A DNA stretch of 64,000 nt from Archaeoglobus veneficus SNP6 (GTDB lineage: Archaea > Halobacteriota > Archaeoglobi > Archaeoglobales > Archaeoglobaceae). Below the pieces are notes generated by a model that made no database searches, was not told the origin of the DNA, and worked only from the letters and a program-made list of their open reading frames with translations. A program made the translations under genes and the position numbers. The stretch spans positions 620,001 to 684,000 of the forward strand of contig NC_015320.1 in the NCBI RefSeq assembly GCF_000194625.1. Direction: 5' to 3'. This document shows positions 19,364 through 27,319 of this stretch, piece by piece; the first letter of the stretch is position 1, and every line of letters begins with the position of its first letter.

Positions 19364-20251
19364 ATGGCGAGGTACTACGAACTCAGGGAACTCGAATCCA
19401 AGGCTCCAAAGCTTTTTGGCATTCCAACGGGAACGAAACTTGACGAGATGTTCTTCAAAATAGAGGAAGAAGATGGAAAGTTTGTCAAGAAGCCCCTCGG
19501 CGGACTTCCTTACCTCTCGATAATGAATCTCACAGGAGTTCCCGATAGCGGTAAGAGTGTGCTTGCGGAGCAGTTTGCCGTAACGCAGGCTAATGCGGGT
19601 TACCGTGTACTCTTCGTCACTGTTGAGAGTCCGGCAAACTTCCTCTACACGGCTTTAAAGCATAAGAGCGAGGCGATGGGGGCTGACTTCAGCAAGGTTG
19701 AGGAGAACATAGTTGTAATCGATGCCTCGGAGAGCGATGAGCTCAGAGAGAATCCAAAAGCTTTGCTCGACACTATGGCCTACGCAATACGGGAGAAGAA
19801 GGTAACCAACGTAATAATAGACAGTATCACCGGCCTCTACGAGCACAAGGAGATGATGGCCAGACAGATAGTCAGGCAGTTCTTCAACTTCCTAAAGAAG
19901 TGGAGACAGACTGGCATATTCGTCTCGCAAAAGAGGAGTGCGCAGGCAAGTGAGAGTGCCGAAGCAGCCGGAGGGCTTGCGGTAGCGCACATAGTAGATG
20001 GAACGATTGTTCTCGACAAGAAACTCGTAGAAACGAGGTGGGATGTAAGTCTCTACGGTCTTCCTATCGGCAGCGTGTTGAGGACAATCAGAATCGACGG
20101 CTGCAGACTCTGCGGGCACGATTCAAGAACATGGGTCTTTGAGATAACAGAATTCGGAACAATAGACATCATAGCTCCGCTCAGCGAGTTCATAAAGAGG
20201 AGGGGCAGGATTGGGGAAGAAAAGCAGGAAAAGATTGAAGAGGTAGAATAA
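19364..20251 (+). CDS. KaiC-like RecA-superfamily ATPase
   Basis: This 295-residue single-domain KaiC/RadA-type ATPase has an N-terminal extension of about 45 residues, a Walker A GVPDSGKS (about residues 58-65), an acidic 'TVESPANFLY' segment, and a Walker B strand ending in VIIDS (about 148-152). A C-terminal CRLCGH could bind metal. It resembles the archaeal KaiC group typified by AF_0795. Function in archaea is not settled; signal transduction or regulation is usually proposed. A TATA box GGTTTATATC (19331-19340) lies about 25-30 bases before the ATG. The downstream gene belongs to a family that habitually accompanies such KaiC proteins. Confidence 0.88.
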   Translation: MARYYELRELESKAPKLFGIPTGTKLDEMFFKIEEEDGKFVKKPLGGLPYLSIMNLTGVPDSGKSVLAEQFAVTQANAGYRVLFVTVESPANFLYTALKHKSEAMGADFSKVEENIVVIDASESDELRENPKALLDTMAYAIREKKVTNVIIDSITGLYEHKEMMARQIVRQFFNFLKKWRQTGIFVSQKRSAQASESAEAAGGLAVAHIVDGTIVLDKKLVETRWDVSLYGLPIGSVLRTIRIDGCRLCGHDSRTWVFEITEFGTIDIIAPLSEFIKRRGRIGEEKQEKIEEVE

Positions 20252-20268
20252 TTGGCGGAGGTGATAGT

Positions 20269-20874
20269 ATGGAGGTTATTGCAAAACCAAAGGGTGGAAA
20301 CATCGATAAGATGGCGGAAAAAGTGTTTATGGAGAGTATAAACCTCCTCGGAGGACTAAAAAAGCTGGTAGAATACAGAAACCTCACGTGGCTCCCATCG
20401 CTTGCTGAAGCTGCATACGTCATTGTCCTGAAAAACGAGGCTTTCAAGACGTATGGCGAGATAGCAAAAGAGCTTGGTATAACCGAGCAGACCGCGAGAA
20501 ACGTTGCAACGGCCGATGAGGAAAAGGTAAAGGAGTACATAGAAGGCAGGCTTGAAGAGAAGCCAAACGAGCACATTGCGGGCGGTATAGCAAAGCTCGC
20601 CTACAGAAAGCTGAAAGAGGAAGGCAGGCTCGAAGAGGAAGAGGTGGTAATCAGGCACGACGAGATTGAAGTTCTTGGAATCGACTGGGCCGTGCACGTT
20701 CTTGTAAGGATAAAAGGTCTCGACTTCCCGGTGGGCAAAGAGCAGCTTGCAGAGAGGCTTGAGGGCATGGTTATTAAGGGTAAAAACGTTGAAGAAATAC
20801 TTGATAAGCTTGAATACCCCGTTAAATCGCCTGCAGAGCTTCTGCACAAGATAAAGCTGAGTCTTGAGGAATAA
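20269..20874 (+). CDS. KaiC-partner regulator with helix-turn-helix
   Basis: This 201-residue protein contains a helix-turn-helix-like segment 'TYGEIAKELGITEQTARNVA' (about residues 64-83) preceded by a helical region. A more acidic alpha/beta C-terminal part has no motif I recognise. It matches the description of the 'near-KaiC' probable regulatory domain family (TIGR03879 as I recall), whose members sit beside matching KaiC-like ATPases. It starts 17 bases after the KaiC-like gene with a GGAGGTGAT ribosome site, so the pair is an operon. A two-part switch in which the ATPase controls a DNA-binding partner is plausible but inferred. Confidence 0.7.
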   Translation: MEVIAKPKGGNIDKMAEKVFMESINLLGGLKKLVEYRNLTWLPSLAEAAYVIVLKNEAFKTYGEIAKELGITEQTARNVATADEEKVKEYIEGRLEEKPNEHIAGGIAKLAYRKLKEEGRLEEEEVVIRHDEIEVLGIDWAVHVLVRIKGLDFPVGKEQLAERLEGMVIKGKNVEEILDKLEYPVKSPAELLHKIKLSLEE

Positions 20875-20921
20875 TCATCTATTTTTATTATTTTATCTAA
20901 ATATCCTGAATTCCGTAAAAA

Positions 20922-22553
20922 TTACAACCTCCCCTTCTTTCTAACGTCAACTGCAAACCCCTTTTCAGCTTCGACCATCTCTCTGCCGGACATCCTCGCC
21001 ATTCCAACACCGTAAAACTCGCTGTTGTAGAAAACGACGACATCGTTGGGCCTTATGTTTTCGTCCGCATCAACGACTCCAGCAGCAAAGATTGTGCCTT
21101 TTGGTTCGAAATCGGCTATCTCAACCCAGTAAAGCCTTTCCTCGAGCAACCTCCTCGCGAAGGGTAAATCGATGTCGAGCATGCCGTAGCGCATGTCTGT
21201 TCTCGCTACCCTTTCCCTCCCGGCATAGAGTTCGAGGTTGGGGTACTTGCCCCTCGGTCTTCCATCCATGCCGATGCCGAACTGATAGCGAGACATGTGG
21301 GCGAAAATCTCCCGGTATAAATCAAAGCTATCCTTTGGCGAGTCGTCGAGAGCTTTCTTCAGCTTTTCGATTGAGCTGGGAGACAGAATGTCGCCTTCAC
21401 ACGTGAAAATGACGTCAGCTCCGGCTATGCTCGCAGCCCTTTCGGCAACCTTTGCGTAACCTCTCTCAACGTGTGCGATTACGGTATCAAATTCGCCCCT
21501 GATTAGGAGTGCCGCAAGCTTTTCAGCAACGTATTCTACTTCATCCCCGCTCCACTGGCCCGTAACGGGCACGTCATAGTTCATTACAGGATAGCAGAGC
21601 TCCAGTTCCCTCGGAGATACGAGGGGCGATGAAACAATAATCTCGCAAACTCCCTTAAACGAAACTCTCCTCCTCAGCTCTCGATGACTTTTCGAGAGCA
21701 TGTAGGGCTTTCTTGCGGAACACGGCAAAATTACGACGGTTTTACTCTTCGGCTCGTATATTTCAACGCTCCTTTTGAAAAACAGTGCAAGCTCGGGTCG
21801 TGTAAATGACTCGGACGTTGTTGGTTTCATCATGCTCCGCTTAAAGCGGGGAACGAAGCTGCCAAAGTCGTGCATGTCAGCAAATCGCAGCATTGCTGTA
21901 AGTTCTGGGTTCGTTTTGACTCTCGCTTCAACGAAATTTCTCAGCTCTTCCTGCCTTATAAGCTCCCTTACGAGCATTATCTGCTGTTCAAGCACTGCAG
22001 TATTGTGTCTCGCGAGCAGCTTTCCCCTTTCCTCATTTCCAAGCTTTTTCATTTCGGCGCCGTACTCGGAGCAGACAGGGCAGTTGCACGGCAGCTCCTT
22101 CAACATATCAACGCTGAATTCTGCATCGGTGAGCATGTAAACGCCCTCGTAGCCCTTTACGATGGGCAGGATGTTGTCAACAATGTCAACGCCCAAGTAC
22201 ACAAGCAGCGGCAAATTCATGGGTGTTGCAATCGCAGGAGCGTAGATGGGCTTTAAGCTGCTCATCCTCAGCTCCAGCAGGCTTTCAACTATTTCTCTCG
22301 GCCTGCAACAAACAGTTGCGATTGTGAAGTTTTCATCCCTGCTCCTCAGCATTTCAAACCTTACTTCATCAATACTCTTCAGAGCGTAGGGGGCATAGCC
22401 AAAATCTATGGAATCAACAAAAGAAAACCTCTCCTTCTGCAGAAAATCTATCATCATCGGAGTCTGATAACGCATTCCATCGACTTCGAGCACAGCAAGC
22501 CTCGCGAGGCCGTCTCTTCTCTCGAGGGAAAGCGAAGCCTGCATCCTGCTCAC
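20922..22553 (-). CDS. arcS: Archaeosine synthase ArcS
   Basis: ArcS converts preQ0 at position 15 of archaeal tRNA into the archaeosine precursor or archaeosine. This 543-residue protein has a tgt-like N-terminal domain (about residues 1-230, with CPVC near 159-162), then the ArcS-specific core with the PC-X3-KPY-X2-S-X2-H signature (LPCSARKPYMLSKSH, about residues 280-294), and a C-terminal PUA domain (about 465-543) for tRNA binding. It overlaps tgtA by 4 bases (ATGA), so the two archaeosine genes are translationally coupled and act in sequence. Confidence 0.93.
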   Translation of the reverse strand: MSRMQASLSLERRDGLARLAVLEVDGMRYQTPMMIDFLQKERFSFVDSIDFGYAPYALKSIDEVRFEMLRSRDENFTIATVCCRPREIVESLLELRMSSLKPIYAPAIATPMNLPLLVYLGVDIVDNILPIVKGYEGVYMLTDAEFSVDMLKELPCNCPVCSEYGAEMKKLGNEERGKLLARHNTAVLEQQIMLVRELIRQEELRNFVEARVKTNPELTAMLRFADMHDFGSFVPRFKRSMMKPTTSESFTRPELALFFKRSVEIYEPKSKTVVILPCSARKPYMLSKSHRELRRRVSFKGVCEIIVSSPLVSPRELELCYPVMNYDVPVTGQWSGDEVEYVAEKLAALLIRGEFDTVIAHVERGYAKVAERAASIAGADVIFTCEGDILSPSSIEKLKKALDDSPKDSFDLYREIFAHMSRYQFGIGMDGRPRGKYPNLELYAGRERVARTDMRYGMLDIDLPFARRLLEERLYWVEIADFEPKGTIFAAGVVDADENIRPNDVVVFYNSEFYGVGMARMSGREMVEAEKGFAVDVRKKGRL

Positions 22554-24028
22554 TCCATTGGCTCCAGCGTAGCGTTTTGCGGAAGGTCTTTTATGTACGG
22601 CCTCCAGACGTCCTCAACCATTATCCTGAACTTCTTATCGCTGTGGTGGCTGAGAAAGTCCACGAGGTGGCGAACAGCTACCTCCAACGCTTCTCCCTCG
22701 ATATACTCGGCAGGAGGAAGCTCAGCGTGCCCGGCAGGGTACGATTCAATAAGCTCGGCTGGCACAATGCCAAAAGCGGGGCGCAGGTAGAAATCTGCCT
22801 GCTCCAATAGATTTGTGGATATGATGAACTCTCTACCTTCGAGCTCCACCTGTTTAACCCTCTCTGCATGCCTCACTACTGCAGGCCGGTATACACTCTC
22901 GATGCCCGTGTAAAAGAATGTCTGTTTCATGCCTGCATCGAGCATCTCCATGAGCTTTGCATACCTTTCCTCTTTCAGCAGCCTCCATGCAGCTATGAGG
23001 TAGGGGTGCGACCTTATCCTCTTCTCAACAAGCTCAAACAGCGTGTTCTCCTTAATTGCCTGCTTTATTGTCCTTATTTCTTCGAAACAGACGTAGAGGT
23101 TGTGTTCCGCTATGAGCCTTGCCCTCTCAGACTTTTTCATTCCCCTGAGTTCTTCGGGAGTGTACTTGGAGCACACAGGACAGCTGCACGGGAAGTAGTG
23201 CAATTCGTTCAGCTTCTTCGTCCCGTAAGGGGTTAAATAGCGGTCATCCTTGGCGTACAGCGCATATGCTGCAGAATCAAACAGATCGCAGCCGAGGGCA
23301 ACGGCCAATGCGAAGAGCATTGGATGGCCCGCTCCAAACAGATGTACTGGGGCCCAGGCTGGCAGAACTGACTTAGCTTCAAGCACTATGCGTGCAACAT
23401 CTGCAAAGCGATAGGTGTCAAGGAGAGGGACGACAGCCCCGATGGGGAACACAGCCCTTATGCCCGTTTCCTCTGCAATCCTGACGGCAATGCTGGCTGA
23501 TTTTCTCCTCAACTCCGGATGAGTTGAACCCTGAATTGGGATGGCAAGCAGTGCCTTTTCACCTTTAAACAGCTCGGCCGCTTCGCTCTCCCTTTCAACG
23601 GTCGTAGACAGATCCTCCTCTGCAAGCGAAAGAACGGAGTCTGGAGGCGTCGGGATGTCGAGCGGGACAGCAATATCGCTGCCTATGGCCTTCTGAAACT
23701 CGACGATTTCTCTGTTGTTAACTTCAACACCGCCATAGACCATAAGCTGGTAGCTACCGCTGTCGGTCATCACCGCAAGATCAGTGTCAAGCAGGCCATG
23801 AACACCCTTCTCAAGAGCCACATCTCTGAGGGACGGGGTGCGATAAATTATGTAGGAGTTTGTAATTACCATGTCTGCCCCGAACTTCTTCATCTCGCTG
23901 GCAGATATGAACTCGATGTTAGGGTTTATGACAGGCATCAGCGTTGGTGTTTCTATTACGCCGTGAGGAGTCTCGAGCTTCGCTATCCTTCCCATTGCAT
24001 CCCTGTGGGTAATCTCAAAGTACTCCAT
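22550..24028 (-). CDS. tgtA: Archaeal tRNA-guanine(15) transglycosylase
   Basis: ArcTGT swaps guanine 15 of tRNA for preQ0, the first step of archaeosine formation. The enzyme shows the catalytic regions VMTDSGSYQ (nucleophile region) and 'VPLDIPTPPDS', plus a zinc site CSCPVCSKYTPEEL with a later His. C-terminal domains follow. I start it at ATG 24028 (492 residues) rather than at an upstream frame opening at 24091. A TATA box TTTTTATAC (24049-24057) lies about 25 bases before 24028, pointing to a leaderless message, and family members begin with a sequence like 'FEI..RDAMGRI'. The arcS gene overlaps its stop. Confidence 0.94.
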   Translation of the reverse strand: MEYFEITHRDAMGRIAKLETPHGVIETPTLMPVINPNIEFISASEMKKFGADMVITNSYIIYRTPSLRDVALEKGVHGLLDTDLAVMTDSGSYQLMVYGGVEVNNREIVEFQKAIGSDIAVPLDIPTPPDSVLSLAEEDLSTTVERESEAAELFKGEKALLAIPIQGSTHPELRRKSASIAVRIAEETGIRAVFPIGAVVPLLDTYRFADVARIVLEAKSVLPAWAPVHLFGAGHPMLFALAVALGCDLFDSAAYALYAKDDRYLTPYGTKKLNELHYFPCSCPVCSKYTPEELRGMKKSERARLIAEHNLYVCFEEIRTIKQAIKENTLFELVEKRIRSHPYLIAAWRLLKEERYAKLMEMLDAGMKQTFFYTGIESVYRPAVVRHAERVKQVELEGREFIISTNLLEQADFYLRPAFGIVPAELIESYPAGHAELPPAEYIEGEALEVAVRHLVDFLSHHSDKKFRIMVEDVWRPYIKDLPQNATLEPME

Positions 24029-24434
24029 CAGTGAACGTTTGACGTATTGTATAAAAATTGTTGGCTGGTTTTGGACAACGAGTTCTGCCATATCGCCGTG
24101 GTCGTGGGGTGTTGTAGTGGGGGCTAAAAACTCGAATGGCCCGACCGGGGCACTATCCTTATTTGTACATGTTAAGGGACACGGTGAGAACTGTAGCTAA
24201 GAAATAGCACTCGTATTAAGAGTTTTGGTTGTATAACTATTAATTATTTAAGAATTAATTTCAGAAAGAATTATATAGGTTACTGTTACAATAGTATTAT
24301 ATCCGAGGTAAGATGCTGCCTCGTGGAAGGGTTGCATTTTGTCTATGCTACACTTGTACCGCCGTTGCAGTAGTTATCCCTCCTCTGTGCAGTGGGGTAA
24401 TAGATTGAGGCACTATTTGGGGGAGGTGATACGA
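24029..24434. other. Intergenic region with divergent promoters
   Basis: This 406-base gap holds the leaderless tgtA promoter on the minus strand (24049-24057). On the plus strand, AT-rich TATA candidates (AATTATATAGG near 24268 and TATTATATCC near 24296) precede the broken UspA gene. A strong ribosome-site sequence GGAGGTGAT occupies 24423-24431. An open frame extends upstream of it to a TTG at 24339, but those codons show no Usp similarity. I see no RNA gene or repeat here. Confidence 0.5.
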
Positions 24435-25280
24435 ACGTTCGATAAGGTGCTGTATGCAACGGATTTTTCCAGACATTCGGAAAATATAGTAGACGTACTC
24501 GTGGAGTATGGGGGCGTAATCGAAGAGGTTGTGGCTGTGAGGGTCGTGAACATTAACAGAGTAAAAGGTTCTGTTTTTAGCAATGTGAATGGGTGGGTGT
24601 CCCAAGAGAGAGCGGTTTCGGAAGAAAACCTCTCTAAGCTCGTGGACAATCTAAGGCAGCATGGAGTACGTGCCAGATACTATACACCCATCCCCGTTGG
24701 CGATCCGGCTACAGAAATCGTGAAGGTTGCTGAAGACGAAAAAGTTTCGCTCATAATCACGGGTTCGAGGGGGCGAAGCACACTGAAGACAATTCTGCTG
24801 GGAAGCGTTGCTGAGGGTGTGCTCAGGAGGGCAGGCGTTCCAGTGATAGTCTTCAAAGGTGAATCTGCTGACATCTTCGACAGAATACTTTATGTCCATT
24901 ACCCCCTGGATATCTCCAGCGAAACGCTCGACTACGTAAAGTGCGCTGCGAGGGCAGGTGGCAGGGAAGTTGTAATTTTGTATACCATAGAGCCGCAGTT
25001 CCCCATAGAGTCGATAAACAAAAAGCTGAAAGAGATGCAGGAGAAAGCTGAGGAAGCAGTTAATTCGGTAAAGCAAGAGCTCGAGAAGGTCGGTATAGAT
25101 ACCAGAGTCCTGATATAAATCGGCACCCCATATAGGGAGATACTGAAGACTGCAAAGGAAGAGAAAGCCTCTATTATAATGCTCAGCTCCCGGTTTAAGC
25201 GTGGGCTACTCAGCAGCACGACTGATGCTGTTGTAAGGCATTCAGAAATTCCCGTTTTCGTGTGTAAACCAAGATGGTGA
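24435..25280 (+). pseudogene. Tandem UspA-domain stress protein, start lost and TAA inside
   Basis: Two universal-stress domains can be read in one frame. Domain 1 (about 24435-24867) is complete and contains the ATP-binding pattern GSRGRST...LLGSVAEGVLRRAGVPVIV. Domain 2 is interrupted by an in-frame TAA at 25116-25118. The following 53 codons, in the same frame, are its C-terminal half (IGTPYREILKTAKEE through IPVFVC) and end at TGA 25280. The codon expected to be the start, about 4 bases after GGAGGTGAT and directly before Phe-Asp-Lys, is ACG instead of ATG. Both lesions suggest a recent pseudogene; a shorter product from GTG 24426 to the TAA is possible. Confidence 0.8.
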
Positions 25281-25430
25281 AGATGTTTGATAAAATCTTT
25301 TGGATTTTTTGAATGCATAATATATCTAAGTCCAAGGCTGACCATTGCAAGGCAATTATCGTACTCTATAAGGGAATTCAGGAAGTTTTAAGAGAGATTT
25401 CTCTAAGTTATAGGAGCTATAGACACTCAA

Positions 25431-26048
25431 TCACTCTTGAACAAATGGTTGGAAAATCCTCAAAATTGTTTCCGAGAAGAGAGCTACCACACACGCCCCA
25501 AAGAAAATAGACACAATAAATTCAAAATCATTTAGCCCCAACTCTCTCTTTGGAATAATCAAAGGCTGGTCTGCAACAACAATCAAAAGGCTTTTGAGGG
25601 TGATATACACCACTATGATAAACAATAGGGATAGTAGTATGCCCTGTATCCTCGGTTTTAGACTGCTTTCGATGTAGTTCTTTTTTATCTTTTGCACTTC
25701 ACCACCAGATTTGATATGAAATCCCCAGCCTCCATTTACAAGATACTCGGTAACGTTGGACAGTATTCTCATAACTGCTAATATTACAAATGTAGTCCCA
25801 AATAGAGCCCACTTAATTTCCTCAAAATAGGCGTCTCCAACCAACTTGTTGGATATAAAGTAAAGTGACAGGTTCATCGGATATGCCAAAATCAAATACA
25901 CGTATCCTACCCTCGCAACTCTCTCTACGAAATTCTCATCTCTGTGGTACCTTGTTAGCTTATATGTGGCCTCTAAGAGGATCCTCATCCACAATACCAG
26001 GAGCAAAAACGCAAAAAGGGAGGTGGTAATTAAACGAAGAAATACCAT
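25431..26048 (-). CDS. Polytopic membrane protein of unknown function
   Basis: I do not recognise this 205-residue protein. It begins with a hydrophobic segment (residues 5-25), then has hydrophobic stretches at about 48-68, 85-100, 135-155 and 175-195, so four or five membrane helices. A short basic/acidic cytoplasmic loop (about 110-130, GGEVQKIKKNY) lies between. It follows the 61-codon membrane gene at 26053-26238 by only 4 bases, so the two probably form an operon. It sits in a decayed region containing a broken UspA gene and toxin-antitoxin remnants, which may mean it arrived by transfer. Confidence 0.6.
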   Translation of the reverse strand: MVFLRLITTSLFAFLLLVLWMRILLEATYKLTRYHRDENFVERVARVGYVYLILAYPMNLSLYFISNKLVGDAYFEEIKWALFGTTFVILAVMRILSNVTEYLVNGGWGFHIKSGGEVQKIKKNYIESSLKPRIQGILLSLLFIIVVYITLKSLLIVVADQPLIIPKRELGLNDFEFIVSIFFGACVVALFSETILRIFQPFVQE

Positions 26049-26052
26049 TGCA

Positions 26053-26238
26053 CTACTCGTACCCCTGTGCAGTCTTAAACTTTACAACTTGAGCAATCAC
26101 CTCTACCAGTTCGAGCAGTCCGATTAGTACAAAAACTCCAATTCCCATGATGTATCCAATCTCAACACTTGCCCAGATTCCAATCGGTGATAGAACTGCC
26201 TGTAACGCATGAACTACGGTGCTTACACCAACCATCAA
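26053..26238 (-). CDS. Small two-helix membrane protein
   Basis: This short hydrophobic protein of 61 residues has two likely membrane helices (about residues 5-22 and 30-50) and a charged C-terminal tail (KFKTAQGYE). No family is recognised. It lies 4 bases upstream of a larger membrane protein on the same strand, with an AT-rich promoter-like stretch (ACTAAATAGTTTAAA on the minus strand, about 26247-26261) before its ATG. The pairing of a small and a larger membrane protein suggests a joint complex. Reality of the gene is moderately supported by the hydrophobic pattern and spacing. Confidence 0.5.
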   Translation of the reverse strand: MMVGVSTVVHALQAVLSPIGIWASVEIGYIMGIGVFVLIGLLELVEVIAQVVKFKTAQGYE

Positions 26239-26337
26239 CTTTACTAAATTTTTAAACTATTTAGTTCTTTTCTCTAATAATGAAATTATAATGTCAGCGA
26301 CGGGGGTTTAAGTGTTAGGTACTACGCATCTTATTGA

Positions 26338-26632
26338 ATGAAGTTCAAAGTCGTAATTCAAGAGGCTGAGGAAGGGGTACATAGTTAGCTGCTCCCAGCA
26401 TTACCGGGTTGCCATTCTCAAGGTGAAACATATTGAAGAAGTTTTGGAGAACATCAAGGAAGCTATAATCGGGTGCCTCGAATCCCTCGCAGAAGATAGA
26501 ATGAAGAAGCTCAAGCCTGAAGGCAAGATCGTCGAAGTCGTCGTCTGATTTTCATGGCCAAGCTCCTCGTAATCTCTGTAGAGAAGGCTATTAAGGCCTT
26601 CGTAAAGGCTGGCTGGTATGTAGACAGGCGCA
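26338..26632 (+). pseudogene. Remnant of a HicB-HicA toxin-antitoxin pair
   Basis: An ATG at 26338 starts a HicB-like sequence (MKFKVVIQEAEEG), but the rest is spread over shifted frames. YIVSC, PALPGCHSQGET and then IEEVLENIKEAIIGCLES to TGA 26548 can be pieced together only with several small insertions or deletions. A HicA-like start follows at ATG 26554 (MAKLLVISVEKAIKAF, then GWYVDRR) and breaks off after about 26 codons, where unrelated sequence begins at about 26633. HicA toxins are mRNA interferases neutralised by HicB. Here both are dead. The order antitoxin-toxin is as in many archaeal HicBA loci. Confidence 0.75.
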
Positions 26633-26639
26633 CTCTAAC

Positions 26640-26883
26640 TTCTCCTGCTCCAACAACTCTATGACTTTGCTAATGGCTTCTGCTACTTTCTCTTGTTCAA
26701 GCGGATCTGCTAACAACACATCACATTTCAGGATCTCGTTGAGGAGTCTTCATTCAAGTTCCCCAGGTGTATATCGTACCTTTCGCATAACAGTCTTAGG
26801 CTCTTCATTTCCCTCTGGACTCTTTCAATGCTTATCCCGTTTTGCAGTAGCTTCTCGTAGTCAATGCTCCGCCACTTTTCCAT
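26640..26883 (-). pseudogene. Frameshifted small helical protein gene
   Basis: From ATG 26883 the minus strand reads about 45 codons of a charged helical protein (MEKWRSIDYEKLL, then ERVQREMKSLRLLCERYDIHLGNL). After that the frame ends early at a TGA, while a shifted frame continues with NEILKCDVLLADP and EKVAEAISKVIELLEQEK. A single indel near 26730-26750 would join the halves. A TATA-like CTTAAATAAC lies upstream (about 26923-26932), so it once had a promoter. The family is not recognised. Its 3' end abuts the truncated HicA, marking a rearrangement junction. Confidence 0.55.
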
Positions 26884-26970
26884 ATCTACCTTCTGTACCA
26901 CGCTCTTATTTTTCTCAGAAGAGTTATTTAAGGGGTTGAAGTTTGTTACCGTGCCTTCAACCCCTTCTTA

Positions 26971-27044
26971 GGGCCCGGACCGGGATTCGAACCCGGCTCC
27001 TGGGATCCACAGTCCCAGAGGATAACCTCTACCCCATCCGGGCC
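26971..27044 (-). tRNA. tRNA-His (anticodon GTG)
   Basis: The acceptor arms GGCCCGG (27044-27038) and CCGGGCC (26978-26972) pair fully. The discriminator is C at 26971, as required for tRNA-His. The anticodon stem TGGGA/TCCCA encloses the loop CTGTGGA, giving GTG. The T arm CCGGGTTCGAATCCCGG is canonical. Position -1 is T in the DNA, so the identity nucleotide G-1 is not encoded and would have to be added after transcription. CCA is not encoded. Decayed genes lie directly beyond its 3' end. Confidence 0.95.
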
Positions 27045-27214
27045 ATCGACTAACTGCACCTATCTCTAATTTGTTTTAAAATTTTTTGCTGTAGTTAACT
27101 TGGCAATCGCAGCATCCCTTGTCTTGGCTTTTCTCTGCTGCTGTAGTTTATTATGCAAACTTGGGATGTGATGTAACGCCACACTCTCTGCTGGAGTTTT
27201 TGGCATCACTACTC

Positions 27215-27242
27215 GTTGAAATCCGACTAATGTAGGTTGAAA
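27215..27242 (+). repeat. Solitary CRISPR-repeat-like sequence
   Basis: A 28-base sequence matches the 30-base array repeat of this window with one substitution (A to C at position 10) and one deleted base near position 23. It begins GTTGAAATCCGACTAATG and ends GGTTGAAA. No second copy lies nearby, so it is not an array. It is about 18 kb from the array and in the same orientation. It may be a relic of a lost array or a single-guide element such as the CreA type. Confidence 0.8.
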
Positions 27243-27319
27243 CGAACACGCTAAAATATAGTCAAACACAGACGTGTAAGACTTCAGACGTGAACTACAT
27301 ACATGCAACAAAAATCAAA

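Noticed and set aside
27066-27311. 81-codon frame on the minus strand over the lone CRISPR-like repeat
   Set aside because: No ribosome site, no recognisable domain, and it overlaps the repeat-like sequence; probably chance.
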